Origin: Lingula anatina
Lineage: Eukaryota > Brachiopoda > Lingulata > Lingulida > Lingulidae
Reading direction: 5' to 3'
DNA: 64,000 nucleotides
Assembly (NCBI RefSeq): GCF_001039355.2
Contig: NW_019775461.1
Span: 143,898-207,897, forward strand
Shown: positions 61,315-64,000 of the stretch, in pieces
Numbering within the stretch: the first letter of the stretch is position 1
Layout: every line of letters starts with the position of its first letter
Made by a program: the position numbers and the translations under genes
Notes under the pieces: model-generated
Seen by the model: only the letters and a program-made list of their open reading frames with translations
Databases searched by the model: none
What the model was told of the DNA's origin: nothing

Positions 61315-63870
61315 ATGGACATACTTGTAGGAGGAATTGAAGGGTAATTTTAAGCAGGGTTATTAGCGAGGCACGATATTCTCGGTTATCATTTTAATTA
61401 ATTTAAATTGGATGTGTAGCTGTTATTATGAATGCATGCATTATTATTATTATTATTATTTATTTTTATTATTATTTAGAGAGCCAAAATGGCTGATCTA
61501 ATTAACTCTTTTTTGTTGAGGTATTTATTTCTTTTTGCACTCGAGGCAATCTTTACACTCAGTGCTCAGGGCATGGCTAACAGTTTCATATCCAAAAGAT
61601 CCAAAAAGTTTCTTTTTCTTTTGCAGTGGGGCCACTTGCTCCAAGATGGTCCTTATGAAATTAGATGGTACAGTTGTGGCCAGGTCTGAGGGGCTTTGCA
61701 CCAACCCTTGGGTAAGTTACACATGTATATGGATTACTATGTAATGTTGACTTAACTACTAGTATTGTTACACTATCATAGTAAGTATAAGGTTTGTTGA
61801 GGAAGTGCAAGGATAGATATTCTGCCCAAAAAAGAAGGAGAAAGTTTTTTATATCTATGCTGGGGCAGATTCAGATATATTTTCTAACAGTCTTCCAAAT
61901 TATCTTTGTTGATCCATCTTCAATTTTTGACCATCTTCCAACAGAAAAAAAAAAAACTAGATACCCGTCAGTGTAAAATTCTAAACCATCTTCCAGAGGA
62001 CCCCAAAATGGTAGTATATTGTTTAGAAATACATGTGTGTGGCAATACAGGCTGGTACCCCCTCAAAACTGACTGTAAGATACCTAGAATGCGAACCTGG
62101 GGCAGCCTTTTCCATTCTTCCACCAGTGCAGCCTTTATCTCTATAACAGCCTAGGCTATGGCTGGCTGTTCTGAAGTCATCTGCCGTAGTTCATCCTAGG
62201 CATGCACAGTGGGAGACATGTAAGGTCAAAATGCTGACCATGAAAGTGTCTAGATCTGCCCCTGCTGCAGGTACACCTGTGCTGTCCTGGCAGTATGGAG
62301 AAGGGTATTGTCCTGCTGGGGCAAGTGTAGGGTTGAGTGTTGATGCATAAATGGCATGACAGCTGTCCTTAGGACTTCATTTCTGTACCACTAGGCAGTC
62401 AAATTTCAACCCATCACTGCTATCGCCACAGACAGGCACATATATAGTTGCTACAGTTGTGCTATCAATTTTGTTTATGTTCAGTATAATTCTTATTTAA
62501 CATGTAGTCTACTGTAGTAGGTACTGTCCAAACAGTCATTGATACTCTGCCTTTGATGCCAATTGATCATATCCTTACTTCCATCTAAGAATGTCTGTTT
62601 TAATGAAACAGCTGGTAGGACAAGAGGAATGTATGAAGAGGATTTATGACCTGTCCCTAGACATCAAGAAACAAGCTGGTATAGATCCAAACACGCCACT
62701 TAAGGCTTTGGTAAGATAATGATTGCTCCATGTACATGTAACTCTGTTACCATTTCGTAACTATTAATATTTTATTTCTGTTTATTACAGTATTTATCAA
62801 AGCTTTGTCAGCAAATGTTTCTTTTTAAAGATAAAGGAATCCAAGGTTTTAAGAAGCAGATAACTCTACCCCTCTTTTGATTTTATTTTAGTTTAAACTT
62901 TAAAAAATCTTACCAAATGTGGTTGTTTTACAAGATTTTGTACTTAATTTGTACTTATTTTACAGGGTTTGTCCCTAAGTGGTGGCGGAGAAGAGGAATC
63001 ACAGAAGAAAATCATTGAGGCACTAAAGAACAAATACAGCTCTCTAAGCGAAAACTACTTTATATGCAATGACACCATAGGTTCCATGGCTACCGCTAAA
63101 GAGGAAGGTAATTATTTTCAAATTAATTATTTTAAATGATGGAAGAAGATGAGTGAAAAGTTATTCAGTGAATGACTTTTAAGATAATTTTTTTTTTGCA
63201 ATAATTTGAAAGAAAGGACGCATTTAATTTGTGGTCTTGAAAATACAAGAGTTCCTGTTTTCTAATGTGCTTGCAAATCTCCAGCAATAAGTAATTGAAG
63301 TGCTATATGCTTTGAATAGAATAGATTGCAATGATATAAGAAGCCATGTTGATTCCAACACGAAAGATTCTTGCACAGCTTGTCCAATATGATCCTATAT
63401 CATCTTAGGGATTGTACATTAGAACTGATATTTTATGTACTACATCTGCTTATACTTTTTATACTTCATCTGCTGATACTTTAATATACTACTTCTGCTG
63501 ACAATATAAGGGCAAGCTAAATACTTTTTGCTGTAACTGAAACCCACTAACTCCTTTCAAGCATGCTGTTTCTGTTCCAGGTGGGGTTGTATTGATATCA
63601 GGAACAGGCTCAAACTGTGTACTGGTCAATAAAGATGGACAGACAGCCGGGTGTGGAGGCTGGGGTCACCTTCTCGGGGATGAGGGGGGAGGTAAATATA
63701 TTGCTCCTATAAGTGATACTGTCTGAGAGAATCATGTGTCATTGTTTTATGATTTCCAGGAGGTTTGGTATTGATCTCTGGTACTGGATCATGTTGTGTG
63801 TTGTTTGGTCCCCAGATGGAGCCACGTAGGTGTGGTGGATGGGGGCACCTGATGAGTGATGAGGGTTCAG
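61315..63870 (+). CDS. NAGK: N-acetyl-D-glucosamine kinase, 5' part
   Basis: Phosphorylates N-acetylglucosamine with ATP to the 6-phosphate in amino-sugar salvage; cytosolic, ASKHA fold. Exons: 61315-61343, 61627-61711, 62612-62710, 62966-63107, then two versions of exon 5 (63581-63691 and 63760-63870). The gene runs off the window. Numbering matches human exactly in this part: T13 in GGIEGGAT, N36 in CTNPW, S76-G78 in LSLSGGG, D107 in CNDTIGS. Exon 5a gives GTGSNC and [13 protein letters not shown] with N130, C143 and D152. Exon 5b has the same length and phase (1 to 1) with C at position 130 and a different loop between 132 and 142. Splice sites of both are good. Only one copy can fit the family's length, so they are probably alternative. 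The first four exons and the identity are secure. Confidence 0.95.
63581..63691 (+). other. NAGK: NAGK exon 5a
   Basis: 111 nt, phase 1 in and out, acceptor TTCTGTTCCAG, donor GAG|GTAAAT. Encodes [20 protein letters not shown] and LLGDEGG; closest to the ordinary enzyme. Confidence 0.9.
63760..63870 (+). other. NAGK: NAGK exon 5b, alternative copy
   Basis: 111 nt, phase 1 in and out, acceptor TGATTTCCAG, donor CAG|GTAACA. Encodes [20 protein letters not shown], then [11 protein letters not shown]. Only 68 bp separate it from exon 5a. It has no stop and keeps the glycine-rich motifs. Confidence 0.85.
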
Positions 63871-64000
63871 GTAACATGCCAATGCTTATTCACATGGCAC
63901 AGCTACCATGCATGTTGTAGTGCATACAAAAGTTCAGCTGACTTGCATATTGTGCACATGGTTATTGTCACAGTGTTTTGTATCCAGGCTTTGTTTTTTT

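Noticed and set aside
61489-61520. Alternative NAGK first exon (ATGGCTGATC..., donor GAG|GTATTT, matching phase)
   Set aside because: It would remove the GGIEGG phosphate-binding start that the 61315 exon supplies, so it would not make a working kinase.

Overview
The window is animal nuclear DNA. Its genes are split by many GT-AG introns, it is AT-rich, and it holds microsatellites, short inverted-repeat transposons and a few runs of N. The conserved genes (chaperonin subunit, transaldolase, N-acetylglucosamine kinase) look animal but not vertebrate. A DUF3011-type secreted lectin-like gene, a somatomedin-B ectodomain gene and the repeat style suggest a marine invertebrate, such as a lophotrochozoan (brachiopod, mollusc, phoronid or annelid) or an invertebrate deuterostome. 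I cannot name the species.

Layout. 1-3509: no gene seen, apart from a dispersed repeat edge and an (AT)n tract. 3528-9652 (-): an unrecognised gene rebuilt from seven phase-compatible exons, head to head with CCT3 across a promoter of about 390 bp. 5611-7018: a cluster of nested foldback elements inside that gene's introns. 10042-19217 (+): CCT3 in 14 visible exons; about 90 residues are missing at a one-base N. 19752-23189: repeats, including a second copy of the CCT3 3' UTR tail. 23236-31763 (+): complete transaldolase in nine exons; its first intron is full of mobile DNA. 31783-36950: AT-rich DNA with a LINE remnant and one possible short coding exon. 37704-42736 (+): a three-exon secreted protein with a somatomedin-B domain and a GPI-like tail. 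43053-49457: no convincing gene. 49458-50703 (-): an orphan gene with TATA box, CRE-like sites and two SxIP motifs. 52647-52786 (-): a terminal exon of an unknown gene. 55376-58468 (-): a two-domain DUF3011 lectin-like gene, part of which is duplicated next to an N and is probably an assembly artefact. 61315 to the window end (+): NAGK, with two tandem versions of exon 5.

The genes form no operon or pathway cluster. CCT3 and its minus-strand neighbour probably share a promoter. The others are independent genes separated by repeats. The strongest biological lead is the duplicated, equal-length, same-phase NAGK exon with only 68 bp between the copies, which looks like mutually exclusive splicing at the sugar/ATP site. 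Other leads are a family of 34-40 bp palindromes flanked by 7-bp direct repeats, the GPI-tailed relative of somatomedin-B receptor ectodomains, and the CRE-flanked SxIP gene. Three isolated single Ns mark probable contig joins, at least two of which distort gene models.
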